Positions 38,545 to 53,500 of a stretch of 64,000 nt of DNA are shown piece by piece. Made by a program: the position numbers and the translations under genes. The stretch spans positions 136,501-200,500 of the forward strand of contig NC_090162.1 in the NCBI RefSeq assembly GCF_017916325.1, in the 5' to 3' direction. The notes beneath the pieces are model-generated. The model saw only the letters and a program-made list of their open reading frames with translations, searched no databases and was not told the origin of the DNA. Numbering within the stretch: position 1 is the stretch's first letter; every line of letters begins with the position of its first letter. The DNA comes from Leishmania martiniquensis (lineage: Eukaryota; Euglenozoa; Kinetoplastea; Trypanosomatida; Trypanosomatidae).

Positions 38545-41500
38545 ATGTCCGTCAAGGAAGTTCATGACAGCAACAAGCTGTTCTCCGACGCTGTTTTCGA
38601 TCGCGACAACGCACACATCGCCAGCCAATGGCAGCGTATTACGGAGGTGTATCCTGGCGGTGTGAACCAGCCGCTGCTGCCGGAGACGTTCTCGCGAGAC
38701 CAGTTTGGCCAGGGTAACCACTACGAATGCTTCATGATCTCTGCCCTTGCGACTCTCGTGCGCTTCCCCGATGTGATCCGGAACTGCTTTGTGACAAGGA
38801 AGGTGCGCCAGGACGGCCGCTACACGTTTCAGTTTTTTCGCGGCAAGGAGTGGGTCAAAGTCGAGATCGACGACCGTATAGCGATGGAGGAAGGCGAGGT
38901 GCTCTATGTACGTTCCCCCACCGAGCACTGGTGGCCGCTGCTGCTGGAGAAGGCGTACGCCAAGTTCTACACCGCCTACGACCACCTTGAGGGCTGTACG
39001 CTTCAGGAGACCTTCCACGACCTGACGGGCAACCCAGTGCTGAACATCCCTATGGACGCGAAGTTGGCCAAGGCGGCCGGTGCTGACGTGACGGAGGGCT
39101 TTTATTGGCTGGACTTGGCGCAGCGCATCCAGTCTGGACAGTTCGTCGCTTCCGTCCTCACCAAAGACATCGAGCTGGAGACCATGGGTCTGCAGCGTGA
39201 GCAGCAGTACGGCGTGCTTAAGATTTTCTCGCTGACTGGCACGTCATCCATCAACGACATCGTAATTCACTTACACAACCCCTTCGAGGACGAGGAATAC
39301 CTCTACAAGGGGCCGCTGAACTCGAAGGATACAACGTGGGATGCGAAGCAGCGCGCCAAATACGGCGTGGATGATGAGCGCTCCATCTTCCTACCGCTGA
39401 ACACCTTTCTGAAGATAATGAATTCTGTGCAGCTGTGCTACATGAGCCCCGTAGAAGTGGATGCGACGTACTTCCACGACGAGTGGAAGGGCGAGTCTGC
39501 CGGCGGCAATCCGACGAGTGTGTCGTGGCGGAAGAATCCTCTGTACTTCCTACGCAACAGCGGCAGTGCGCCCCTTGAGATTGTGGTTGTGATTAAGCAG
39601 GAGGACCAGCGTCGCTTCACCTCCCCCGATGAAATGACCAAATACCTTCAGTGCGGCATGGTCTTGATCAACTACTGCTACGCCAACCCGATCCCGACGT
39701 TCTGGGTCACCGGCAACAACCACAAACCGATTCACAAGAGCCTCTTCCTCAACTCGCGTGAGGTGGCGAACACGATGACGGTTCCTCCGAACTCGTTGTG
39801 CTACCTCGTCCCCTCCTGCATGCACAAGGGCGCTGATGGGCCCTTCGACATTGCACTGTACCGAATGAAAGATGTGGACTACAGTGACTTGACCATCAAG
39901 AGGTTGGCCATCCCCGGCATGAACTGGGCGAATGCCGCCTCCAAGAACGTGGAGCTGAGGCAGAAAGAGAAGGACCGCGTCGACTTCTACGTGGATGAGG
40001 GGACGGACATCCACATCCTCATGCACCAAACAAAGCCCTACATCAGCAAATCCGGCGGCGACGCCATGACGGAGGACTACATGGGCATGTATCTCTACGA
40101 CGACACGGATCGCAAGGTCGCCGGCGTGCACGCCGCCACGAACTTCCGCGAAATTAGCATCATTCATCGCCTTCCCCGCAGTGGCCGGTATGCCATCTCC
40201 ATCACGTGCCCGCGTGCGAAGGGCGAGGTACCGGCGTACATCACGATCGTTGGCTCGCACGCTTCGAACGTGCGCATCGTCGACCCTCCAGAGGACGCCA
40301 CGATGTTCGACGATGAGGACATCATCGACGAGGGCGAAGACGCCGCTGCGGTGGCGAACCCGATCGACTACAACCCGTTCGTCTTCGATGTCGTGCGCCA
40401 CAGCGAGCACGGCGAGAGCGACTCTCCGTTTGAGGACAAGCGCTTCTACATGGACAACCGCGGCGCAACCAATGAGCCGTGGGTGCACATCGGCGACCTT
40501 TACCCTGAAGGCAAGACGCAGCCGCTTCTGCCGAGGGAGCTGAGCCGCGAGCAGTTTGGACAGGGCGACCACTACGACTGCAGCACGCTGACGGCGTTTG
40601 CGGCGCTGCTGGAGCGCCACCCTGAGGTCATCCGCAACTGCTTCATCTCGAAGAACCCGCGCAAGGATGGCCGCTACACGTTCCAGTTCCACCGCTACGG
40701 GCAGTGGGTGAAGGTGGAGATCGATGACCGCATTCCGATGGTGAAGGGCGACACGGTGTTTTGCCGCTCGCCGACGCACCACTGGTGGCCGCTGCTGCTG
40801 GAGAAGGCGTACGCGAAGTTCTACACGCTTTACCAAAACCTGGAGGACATTTCGCAGGGTGAGGTCTTTCACGACCTCACTGGGCGACCTGTGATCTTTA
40901 TTCCGATGGAAGTGGACAAAGCGAAGGCGATCAACTACGAAATAAAGAGTGCGGACTTCTGGCGCGATTTGAGCAGAGAGCTCGATGAGACCGCAGTTGC
41001 CGCGTTGGCGCTAGGAGAGCAGGCGGAGGCATACGGTCTGCACCACGAGGGCAGCTATGCAGTGCTGGGCTTCGTAGAGACACGTAATGCCATCGACCTC
41101 ACCCCGGCCGATGTGCTTGTGAAGATGTACAACCCCTATGAGGATGCGCCGTACTCGGGCCCGATGCACAAAGACGACTCGAATTGGACGTCGGAGATGC
41201 GCTCAATCTGCAACCCGGCGCAGCACAGCGTCTTCTACATTCCGGCCAACATCTTTCTCGAAGTGTTCGCGAACTTGCAGCAGGTCTACATCAAAGGCCC
41301 GCTGGATCCCTGCTACAACTTCAACAGCGAGTGGGGTGACACCACTAACGGCGGAAATGCCTCGCTCGTGACGTGGCGTGAGAACCCGCTCTACGTGGTG
41401 CGCAACAAGACGGAAGACCCGGTGCAGATCGTCGGCATGATTCGGCAGCCGGATCAGCGGCATCTGCTGCATCGTCAGACAAATTATGAGGTGAACTATA

Positions 41501-44500
41501 TTCAATGCGCGCTCGTCGTGGCAGAAAGCGTCAGTGCCGAGCGCATCCCAACATATCTGGTGACCGGCAACAACCATCGCCGTCTGCGCTCTGGCCTTTA
41601 TCTGCAGAACCGCGAGGTGGCGGATGTGATGACGATCCCAGCCGACTCGCTGTGCTACATCGTGCCCACCGCTATGCATCGCGACAAGGGCAAGTTCATC
41701 TTCTCCTACTGGTTCCTGCGCGATAGCGACAGGAGTAAAGTGGACATCACACGTCTCAACACGGACGTAGCCCGCCAGCTGCCGGCCATTGCACACGTGT
41801 GCCTGGCCAACAAAGGCCATGCGCGCGTGGACATCCTCGTGGATGTGCCGACCGACCTCCACATCCTGCTCAAGCAGGAGAAGCCGTTCAAACACCCGAG
41901 CGGCGGTGATGCCATTGCGCAAGATTTTCTTTCGATGTATCTCTACGACTCGAACGACAAGCGTATCAGCCCGAGCACGCAGGCGACCAACAATCGCGAA
42001 ATTAGCCTCGTACAGCATGTGAGCCGACCGGGTCGCTACGCCATTGGCGTGAACTGTACTGCAGGCACCGGAGATGTGCCGTGCAAGGTGGAGGTGGTCG
42101 CACAGGAGCGCGCGCACGTGCGCATCACCGAGGCCCCTGAGAATGCGCGCGAGCTGGGAGAGCTGGACCTCTCTTTTCTTTTCCCCGAGCCAGAGGGAGT
42201 GCCGCTGGCGGACCTCCTCCTTGACGAAGATCCAACGTTTCAGGAGCAGCTGGACGCGCTGAAGCGGCTGCATCACAAGCCGCACCGGAATGAGGACGAG
42301 ATACTTGCGCTGGAGCGCAAGATGAACGATCGCGCGCATGAGCTGGCAAGGGCCTTGCTGGGCAAGGACAGACCAAAGTACCTGAGTGGGCTCGACTTGG
42401 AGAAGCTGGCGCCACTGCTGGAGGATGACCTCGACTACATGAATGCTGAGCGAGAGCGTCACAATCTCAAGAAGGACCCACGCAATGCTGGCAAGGTCCG
42501 CGAGATTGAGGAAGAGCTACGGGAGCGCGCTACAAACCTGGCCGATACGTCGGCCGGCATCAGCTTGGGCTTCATGGACCCCGAGTACGAAGGCATCCCA
42601 CTGGACGACATTGAGCTGCTGAATGATCCCATCTTCGAGGAAATGGCGCACGCACGCGCTGGCCTGCTGAGCGACCCTGCTGCCAACGCGCGTAGGATTA
42701 ACGACATGGAGGACATGATGCACGACCGTGCTACGAAGCTGGCGAAGGACATGCACAAAAGGGAGCGAGCATACCTCGACCCCGAGCCGGAGGGTGTCCC
42801 ACTGGATTTGCTGCCCCTGAACGAGGACGCCGTGTTCAGCCAATGGGAGGATGAGCTGCGCGATCTGCACCGGAAGCCGAAGCGCGACGCAAAGGGAATA
42901 AAGGACTTACAGAAAAAGCTGACCGACCGCGCGCATGAGCTGGCGGCGGGGCTGAAGAGCGTCGAGCGTGAGCTGTTCTTAGACCCTGTGCCGCTTGGCA
43001 TTCCAGTGACCGATCTCCCGCTTGAGGCTGACCGGGAATTTCATATGAAGGAAATCGAGCGCCTGCAACTGCGCAAGGAAGACCCTCTGGGCAGGCGCGA
43101 CGACATCAAGGCGCTCGAAGACGCACTGAATAACCGAGCACGCGAGCTCGCCAAGGACCAGCACGCGAATCAGCGTGCTTTTTTGGACCAAGACCCATAC
43201 GGTGTGCCGCTGGAGAAGCTGTGCTTAGACTACAACGACGATTTTCTGGAGAAAGAGAGGGAGCTGTGCGCGCTGCTAAAGGACCCGCGGCGCAACGCCA
43301 AAGCAATCGCCGACCTGAAGGGCGAGATGCGTAACGTGGTAGATGCGCTGGCGGCCGCAGAGGCGGCTCGCGACCGCAGCTTCCTTGACTCCGAAGTCGA
43401 AGGCCGCCTCCTGCAGAGCATCCCGCTGCTCGAGAACCCGAAGTTCAAGGAACTCGACACGAAGCGCCGCCGTCTGCTGTACCGTGGCGGCGACATGAGC
43501 AAGGTGACGGACATGGAGGACCACATGAATGACATTGCGATAGAGATGGCGCACGACTTGAACGTCGCCGAGAGACTGGACTACATGGATACCGCGTACA
43601 AGGGCATCCCGATGGAGGACCTGCCGTTGGACGAGGATCAGCTGTTTCATTCCTTGGAGGTGAAGCGTCAGCAGCTAAAGCAGGACCCGCGCCGAAACGC
43701 GCGCGGCATTACGGACACGGAGCAGGAGCTCAACGACCGCGCGATGGAGCTGGCGACGGAAAAGCTGAGGGGCGACCGAAACTACCTCGATCCTGAGCCA
43801 GAGGGTGTGCCGCTGCGCCTGATTCCGCTGGACACCGACCTGGTCTTCACCGAGATGGAGGCGCAGCGCTCCAAGCTGAAGAAGGATCAACGCCGCAATG
43901 CGAGGGCGATCGGCGATGTTGAGGACAAACTCAACGACCGCGCGCACGAGCTTGCCAAGGCGGTGAAGGAGAGAGAGCGGCCCAAGTTCTTGGACGCCAG
44001 GTTTAGTGGTATCCCGTACACGGAGCTCCAGCTGGACACGGACCAGCCGTTCCGCGATATGGAGGTGCAGCGGCTGCTGCTCAAAGAGCAGCCGCATAAA
44101 AACGCCACGGCGATCCAGGATCTCGAGGAGGCGCTGAACGACCGTGCCGCTGAGCTTGCGAAGGATAAGCTGGTCAAGGAGCGGGCCTTTCTCGACCCGT
44201 GCCCTCTCGGCATCCCGCTGGATGATCTGCCGCTCGACTGCACACCGGCTTTCTTGGCTAAGGAGGAGCGCCTCCGGGCCCTGAATAGGGATCCGTACAA
44301 GAATGCGGCAGCGATCAAGGCGCTCCAGGGTGAAATGAGCGACATGGTGAACGCGTTGGCGGCCGAGGAGCTGGCCAAGATGCGTGGTTTCCTCGACCCC
44401 GAGCCGGAGGGCCGCCTGATCGAGAGCCTGCTGCTGAACGATGACCCGCAGTTCAACAAGTTGGAGGCGAAGTACCGCGAGCTGAAACGAAACCCGAAGG

Positions 44501-47500
44501 CCAACCCGCAGGACGTGGCGGACTGCGAAGAGCTCTTGAACGACCGTGCGCACGAACTAGCCAAGGAGATGAACCGCAAGGAGCGTCCCAGCTTCATGAA
44601 TCTGTCGCCGAAGGGTGTGCCGCTCGAGCAGCTGCCGCTCGATACGGACGAGGAGTTCAGCAACCTGGAAGCGCAGCGTGCACGCTTAATGCGGCAGCCA
44701 GCGAAGAACAAGAAAGCTGTCGGCGATATTGAAGACGCCCTCAACCTGCGCGCCGAGGAGCTGGCGCAGGAGAAGATTCAGGCTGACCGCGCCTTCATGG
44801 ATGAGGCGCCGCAGAACATCCCGCTCAAGTACATCCCGCTCGACAAAGATAAGGAATTCGGCAAAATGGAGGCGCAGCGCATGACACTCCGCTCGCAGAA
44901 CCAAAGCGCACGCGCGCCGAACCCGAAGGTGCGTGAGCTGGAGGACGCGATGAACAAGCACGCGAACGAGATGGCGAAGGCGTTGAAGCAGCAGGTACGC
45001 GCGAGCGTGTTGCCGCCGCGCGTTGGCGGCATCGCGCGCGACGCGCTGCAGCTGGACGACGATGTGCCGTTCACAGACTTGGAGGTGGCGCACATTGCGG
45101 CGAACGGCGACGGCGATCTTGACAAAGGCCGCGACCTCGGCGACGCCATGCAGAAGCGTGCCATCGACGTGGCGGCGAAGCTGCGCGGGGAGGAGCGTGC
45201 CAACCTCGGCAACCCGCTTGGTTTCTCGCCGGAGGATCTGCCGCTGGAAAGGAGCTCAGAGTACCTGCAGAAGGAGGCCGCACTGGTAGAGATGCGGGCA
45301 GGCCCGAAGAAGAACCTGCAGGCCATTAAAGACGCGGAGGAAGCCCTCTATGCCTTGGCGATGGAAATGGCAAAGGAGAAGGCGGCGGAGGAGCGGGAGG
45401 ACTACATCGACCTGGAGCCGGAGGGCCGCAGGCTGGACGATCTCGGCCTCGACGACGATCCGACGTTTGTAGGCATGGAGGAACAGTACCGTATGTCCAA
45501 GAAAGACCCGTACGCTGACCAGGATCGGCTGCGCGACCTGGAGCAGATGATGAACGACCGCGCACACGTCCTAGCCAAGATCAGGAACGCCAAGGATCGC
45601 GGGGCATACCTGAACAGCGCGCCGCGCAATGTGCCGGTTGCGGAGCTGCCGCTCGACACAGATGAGGAGTTTGGGCGACTGGAGGCGCAGCGGGCAAAGC
45701 TGTGCCAGAACCCAGTGCGTAACGCGCAAGCCATTCGAGATACTGAAGATGCCCTGAACGACCGCGCTGACGTGCTGGCCGCCGAAGCACTGAAGAACGA
45801 CCGCATCTTCTTGGAAGCAGAACCAGAGGGCGTGTCGCAGCGCCAGCTGCCACTGGACCAAGACCCGACCTTCCGCACCCTCGAGATGAAACGGGCGGCT
45901 TTGAAGAGCGCCCCTTTCAAAGACGAGCGCGCCCTTCGCGCGGTGGAGGAGCAGATGAACGAGCAGCTGCGCGTCATGGCGAGGGAGGTGAAGATGGATG
46001 CGCGGCGCGACATGGAGCCGGACCTGCTTGGCATCCCTTTGGAAGACCTCAACCCCTACCTGGACGAGGACCCGCACTTTCACGAGCTGGAGGACATGTA
46101 CCGCGACGCGAAGCACAACCCTACCAAAGCGAAGAAGGCGTCGCAGCTGCTCTCCCAGATGAATGAGCGGGCGCGGGAGATTGCGCAGACGGTGCATGAC
46201 GTGGAGCGACACTCGCTGAAGCAAGACCCGAATGGCATTCCCATCGAGACGCTGCCGCTGAATGAGGACCCCGTCTTTAACGCTCTCGAAAACGAGGCTC
46301 GCGCGCTGCGCAAGGCGTTGTGCGGCGGAAAGAAGGGTGCCGACAAGCTCGCCGATATCGTCGATCGCTTGAACGCGCGCGCCGAGGAGCTGGCAAACGC
46401 GGCCCGCAAGCATTACGTGGATGCCGCGCCGGAGGGTGTGCCGATGGAACTCCTCAGACTCGGCGATGAGCAAACTTTCTTGGAGTCCGAGGGGGAGCTG
46501 CGGAGGCTCGAGAAGAATCCCGTGGCAAATCGCCAGGGCATCAAGGACCTTAAGGAGCAGCTCAATTTCATGGCTCACGAGACGGCGAAGCGACTGCTGC
46601 AGGGTGACCGTGGCTACCTCGACCAGAAGCCAGAGGGGGTGGACCTCTGCCACGTCCCGTTAGACTCAGACCCCGAGTTTCGCGAGCTGGAGACGCGGCG
46701 AGCGAAGCTCAAGTCCGAGGACCCGCGCGTCCACCAGAGGGCGATCGCCATCCTCGAGGATCAGCTGAACGACCGTGCCCACGCGCTGGCGAAGGAGGTG
46801 AAAGAGGCCGAAGTGCGCGCTCTCGAACCAGATCCGCACGGCATTCCGTACGCAGTGATTGTGCCGCACAACGACGAGGAGTTCAACGAGTTGGCCAGGC
46901 ACCTGCGCGACCTGAAAACGGACCCGAAGCGCAACGCGGCAGCCATCAAGGAAATGAGGGATCGCATGAACGATCGTGGCGCTGAGCTGGCGGAGGCACT
47001 GCTGAAGCACGATCGCTCCTACCTGGAAGAGCAGCCGGCTGGTGTGCCGCTCAAGTACCTTCCGCTGGACACCGACTCGCAGTTCAACCGAATGGAGGTG
47101 GAGCGTGCGAAGCTGAAGGTCCGTGACCCCATAAAGAACTCGAAGAGGATCATCGAGCTTGAGGATCAGCTGAACGCACGCGCCGAACAGCTCGCAGAGG
47201 CCCAAAAGGAGGAGGACCTGCGCGGGCTCGACCCCACGCCGGAGGGCATCCCGCTCTCCGTTGTCGATCCGCACTCCGATGCAGCGTTTGCCGCACGTCT
47301 GCCGCAGCTGCGCGACGCGAAGGCCGATCCACGGATGCAGCGGGAACAGCTGCAGCAGTTGGTGGACGCAATGAATGACCGCGCTCACGTACTGGCTGGC
47401 GAGATGCTGCGCGGCGACCGCCCTACCTACCTCGAGGAAGCGCCGAGGGGGGTTCCCCTCCATCTGCTCCCGCTGGATACGGATCTGCAGTTCCACGACA

Positions 47501-50500
47501 TGGAAGTCCAGCGCGCCGTACTCAAGGCACAGGACTCGCGCCGGAATGCGGCGAAGATCCAGGATATGGAGGATCGCCTGCGGGAGCGCGCCAATGAGCT
47601 GGCGGAGCAGCAGCGCGCCAGGGACCTGCAGAATCTCGATCAGGCGCCGGAGGGACTGCCCATCGCTCTCGTTAACCCCCATGATGACCCGGCGTTTGCG
47701 AAGATGGTGAACCAACACCGGCATCTCGCGGTGGACTCGCACAAAAATGCGGAGCAGCTGGCGAAGCTGGAGGAGAAGATGAACGACCGCGCTCACGAGC
47801 TTGCCGTGGAGATGCTTGGACGAGACAGCTCGTTCTTGGACCCTGCGCCGCGGGGCGTCTCGCTCGCCGATCTGCCTCTCAGTACAGATCCGGAGTTCCG
47901 CAGGCTGGAGGTGGAGCGGGCCAAGTTGAAGGCTCAGGATCCGCGCCGTAACGCTGCCAAGATCAGAGACATGGAGGCGCAGATCAACAACCGTGCACAC
48001 GAACTGGCCCTTGAGCAGCTTGCCGAGGATCTTCGCGGTGTCGACCAAGCCCCGCGTGATATTCCAGTGGAGCTGCTGAATCCGCACGCGGACTCCGAGT
48101 TTGCTGAGGCGGCAAGGCAGCTTCGAAAGCTGAAGAAGAGCCCCACTGCCGGCCCGACGGCTCTTCAGTCGGTGTTGAGCAAAATGAATGACCGCCTGCA
48201 AGCGATGGCGGACGAGGCGATGGACCGCGGCTACCTTGATCCTCAGCCGGAGGGTGTGCCGCTGAGCGACTTGTCTCTCAGCAACGATACTGAGTTTCAC
48301 AGCATGGAAGTGGAGCGCGCTAGGCTGAAGCTGAGGGATGCGAAGCGCAACGCACGCGCCATCAGAGATCTCGAGCAGCGGCTCAACGACCACGCGCATG
48401 ATCTGGCGAAGAGGCAGCTGAGGGACGATCTTGCTGGCTGCGACCCCGCGCCGCAGGGAATCCCGCTGGCGCTGCTGAAGCCGACGGAGGACCCGACGAT
48501 TGCCGTTATGATCCCGCAGCTGCGCGCATTGAAGAAGCACCCGGTGCGGAACGCAGAGGCGATCCAGGTCTTGGAGAAGCAGATGAACAGCCGCGCCTAC
48601 GAGCTGGCGGATGAGCTTCTGGAGCGTGACCGCGGCTACCTCCAGCCAAAGCCAGAAGGCGTTGCATTGGAGTACCTGGCGCTCGATAAAGACTCTGAGT
48701 TCACCGAGATGGAGGTGGAGCGCGCAAAGCTCAAGGCACAGGACTCGCGGCGTAACCAGCGCCGCATCGCTGACCTCGAGGACAGGCTCAACGATCGCGC
48801 GGCAGAGCTGGCGGCGGCGAAGAAGGCGGAGGAGCTGGCACACTTCCAGCCCCAATACAACGGGATTGGGACCGTGGCCATGAGGCCACATGACGACCCT
48901 GAGTTTGCCGCTCTTGTGGACCAGCTGCGGATGCTGGAAAAGGCCGGTTTGGGCACCTCGTCCGAGGCGCAGAAGGTGCTGCGAGAGATGGATACCCGCC
49001 TGGAGGAGCTGGCAAAGGAGAAGGTGGAGGGCGACCTCTGGTTCCTGGACAAGGAGCCGGAGGGGATTCCGCTGGAGGACGTGGCGACGGAGTCAGACCC
49101 TACTTTCCAGCAGCTGCGGCAGGAGCGCGCCAACCTCAAGGCAACGGACCCGCGCAAGAACGCAGAAAGGATCAAGGGCCTGGAGGACCTGATGGGCATC
49201 CGCGCGCACGAGCTGGCCAAGGGCATGAAGAAAAGCGATTTTGACGGTATCGACTCGAATCCTCTGGGAATCCCTCTGGAGCTGTTGCAGCCTCGCGAGG
49301 ACCCGCAAGTGGCAAAGTTTCTACCTGAGGTGCGCCGCGCCAAGAAGAGCTTGCGTGATACTCAGAAGGCGCAGAATCTGCTAAAGGAGCTGGAGAACCG
49401 CATCTACGAGCTGGCCCAAAGTGCTCTGACTGGCGAGCGTCCGACCTACCTCGATCCGAACCCGGAGGGGGTTCCGCTGTCGGACCTGCCGCTCGACACA
49501 GACGGCATCTACAATGGCCTCGAGGTCGAGCGCGCCAAGCTGGTGCTCAAGGACCCGGTAAAGAACGCGAAGCAGGTTGAGGAGCTCGAGGATCGCCTGA
49601 ACGAGCGCGCGCACGAGCTGGCGCAGCAGATCCTGAAAGACGACCTGAGGAACGTGGAGCCGAGACCTCAGGGCATACCCATTGAGGCGGTGAAGCCGCA
49701 CAACAACCCAGACTTTCATGAGCTGGCCACGCGCGGGCGTGAGCTTCGCAAGGACCCACGCCGCAACGCAGACAAGCTCGCCGCCGTCAGGGAGCAGATG
49801 AACGAGTTGGTGAACCGGATGGCAGCGGAAATGCTCGGCAACGACCGTGAATACCTCGACCCTGAACCAGAGGGGGTGCCTCTGGAGGTGGTGCCCCTCG
49901 ACGAAGACCCGGAGTTCCATGATATGGAGGTGCAGCGTGCAGTGATGCTCGCGCAGGACCCGGTGAGGAACAAGCAGGCGATCGCAGACCTCGAGGAGCG
50001 GCTTAACGAGTGCGCGCACGAGCTAGCCGAGGCGCAGAAGCGAGAGGATCTGCATGGCCTGAGCAGCTCCCCGCTCGGCGTACCTGTGTCGCTGCTGAGT
50101 CCTCATGAGGACCGGCAATTCGCAGCGAAGCTGCCGGAGCTGCGCGCACTAAAGAAGGAGAGCTCTCAACGCAGCCTGTCGCGGCTGAATGATACGCTGG
50201 CGGGGCTGGACGAAATCCTGGAGGAGCTCGCCGCCGACTACTTGGATGGGGATCGCGCCCAGTATCTTGAGCCCTTTCCAGAGGGTATCCCGATGGCGGC
50301 TCTTCCGCTGTACACAGATCCAGAGTTCCGTCAGCTGGAGGCGGAGCGCTTAGACCTGATCAGCAAGAACCCCAAGGCCAATAAGGACGCCATCCGGGAC
50401 CTGGAGTCGGCGCTGAACGAGCGCGTCCATGAGCTGGCGCGGGAGCATCGGAAGAACGATCGTGACTACCTCGACCCTGAGCCGCTCGGCATTCCGATCG

Positions 50501-53500
50501 ACGTGCTGCCGCTAGACACGGACCGCCAGTTCAGCGATCTGGAGGCGAAGCGTGCGACGCTGAAGACGAAGGACCCGATCAAGAACGCCGCCGTGATTCA
50601 CGACCTGGAGGATCAGCTGAGCGACCGCGCGATCCAGCTTGCGGAGGAGCAGATCACCGAGGATCTGCGGGCGGTGGATCCAATACCAGAGGACATTCCA
50701 GTGCGGATGCTGAAGCCGCACGAGGATCCGGAGTTCGTGCGGATGGTGAACGCGCTGCGCTTCCTCAAAGCGGACCCGGCGGCGGACCCAAAGAAGGTAT
50801 CAGACCTGGAGCAAGACATGAACGACCGGGTGCACGAGCTGGCCGAAGACGCGCTTGCTGGCGACCGTCCGACGTACCTCGACCTCAAGCCAGAGGGCAT
50901 CGCGGTGGAGTCGCTGCCGCTTGACTCCGACCCGCTCTACCACCGGCTGGAAGCTGAACGCGCGAAGCTTGTTCTGCAGGACCCCAAGAAGAACCAAACA
51001 AAGATTGCCGACCTGGAGAGTCGCCTGAACGACCGTGCACATGAGCTGGCAAAGGAGCAGCGCGCGCGCGACTTGGAGGACTTGGACGCGGCACCGCGCG
51101 GCATCCCAGTAGAGCTGCTGCAGCCACACGACGACGAAACCTTCGCAGCCCTTGCCGCGCAACGGCGTGAGGCAAACAGTGCTTTGAGGAATTCGCGTGA
51201 CATGGGTGGCGCCAGCGAAGACCCGATACGCGACCTGCTCAACAACCGCCTCGATGAGTTGGCGAAGGAGATGCTGGAGAGCGACCGCGGCTACCTCGAC
51301 CCCGATCCGGAGGGCGTGCCGCTACGTGTGCTGCCGCTTAACGAGGACCCCGATTTTCACGAGATGGAGGTGCGGCGCGCGGCGCTGAAGGCGACGAACC
51401 CCAAGAAAAACGCGGCGGCCATCAAAGACGTGGAGGATAAGCTGAACGACCGCGCCCACGAACTGGCGAAGGATGCCTTGAGCGGTGACCGCGGCTACCT
51501 CGCCCCTGAGCCAAAAGGTGTTCGGCTGGCGGATCTGCAGCTCGACAAAGACCTGCGGTTCCACCAAATGGAGGTGGAACGGGCGAAGCTGAAGGCGCAG
51601 GACCTGAAAAAGAATGCCGACAGGATCAAGGATCTGGAGGACAAACTGAACGACCGTGCTGAGGAGTTGGCCGAGGCACAGAAGAAAGAGGATCTCTGCA
51701 ACCTGGACAGCAAGCCGCGAGGCATTCCGCTGGAGTCGCTCAACCCGCACAACGATGCAGAGTTCGCCTCGCACCTGCCGGAGTTGCGCCGGCTGAAGAA
51801 CGAGCAGCCGAACCACCCAAAACTCAAAGACCTCCAGGCGAAGCTGGACAACCGTGCCAATGAGTTGGCCAAGGCTCAGGTGGACCGCGACCGCGCCTTC
51901 TTAGACCCTGAGCCGGAGGGTATCCCGCTGGCCCAGCTGCCGCTGGACAGTGACCGGCCCTTCACGGACCTGGAGAAGCAGCTGCGCCAGGCGAAACAGG
52001 ACCCGAAGCGCAACGCAGAGAAGATCGCTACTCTGAAGGACTACATGAAGGAGCGCGCGCATGAGCTGGCGCGCGACCTACTCAAGGGTGACCGCGGCTA
52101 CCTCGACCCCGAGCCGGAGAACGTGCCCATCGCCGATGTGCCGATCGACGCAGATGCAGAGTTCCGCGAGCTGGAGGCGCAGCGCGCGAAGCTGAAGGAG
52201 GACCCGAGGGGCAACGCGGACAAGATCAAGAGCCTTGAAGACAAACTGAACGACCGGGCCCATGCGCTGGCCAGGGCGCTAAAGGAGGCGGCTCGCAGCT
52301 TCCTCAATCCCACCTCACACCGCGTGCCAAGGGCACTTCTGCCGTTGGAGGAGGACGCGCCATTCGCGAAGATGGAGCAGCAGCTGCGGCGTCTCAACAG
52401 AGACCCGAAGCGCAGCGCTAGCGCCATCGACAATCTCAAGGGCATGATGCAGGACCGCGCTGACGAGCTAGGTGAGCACATGGTGAAGGGCGACCGCGAC
52501 ATTTATCTCCGCCCCAATCCGGAAGGTGTGCCGGTCGAGTACTTGCCGCTAGACTCCGATCCTCAGTACAGCGATGCAGAGCTGAAGCGCGCCCTTCTCA
52601 AGGCCCAGAGCCCGAAAGATAACGCAGCGGAGATCGCCAGTCTCGAGGCGGTGCTCAACGACCGTGCCGCCGAACTCGCCAAGGCCCAGCGCCAGAAGGA
52701 TCGCGCCTTCCTGGACTCAGAGCCGGAGGGGATTCCCATCGTTGACGTGCCACTGGACAGCGACCAGAACTTCCTGCGGCTAGAGGACTACCTGCGCAAG
52801 CTCAGGAAGGATCCCCGGCGCAACGCCAATGCCATCGCTGACACACAGGAGAGTATGAATGACCGGGCGCACGAGCTGGCGAAGGGCGTGGCTGCGGAGG
52901 ACCTCGCGTGCTTGCCGCGGGCGGTGTACCGTGGCATTCCAAAGGAGGATCTGGACCTCCACACATATTCGAACTTCCGCGATGCGGCGAACCGGCGGCG
53001 CGACGCGAAGCGCCGCCGCCTACCTACGACGGACGTGAAGCTTATTGAGGATGAGATGGACAGGATCGCCAGCGAGATTGCCGATGACGTGATCAACAGC
53101 GAGCGTGCCTTTCTGGACGCTGAGCCGGAGGGCATGGCCATCGCCGACATCCCGCTGGATGCGGACAAGGAGTTCGCGGCCCTCGAAGCTGAGCGCAGGC
53201 GCCGTTCCAAGGACTCTCGGGCGGCGAAGCGCAACAAGGATGTCATTCGTGACTTGGAGGATCGGATGAACGACCGCGCTCACCAACTGGCCAAAGACGA
53301 GTTCGCGAGGCAGCGCCATTGCATTGATCAGGAGCCGGAGGGGGTGCCACTAGAGTGCCTGCCTCTGGACATCGATCCGGAGTTCAAGGACGCGGAGATG
53401 GCGCACTACAGGGCGAAGAAGGACCCGACGGCGGACCCGAAGAGGGTGGCAGCTCTGGAAAAACGCATGAATGATCGTGCACACGAGTTGGCCAGAGGCG

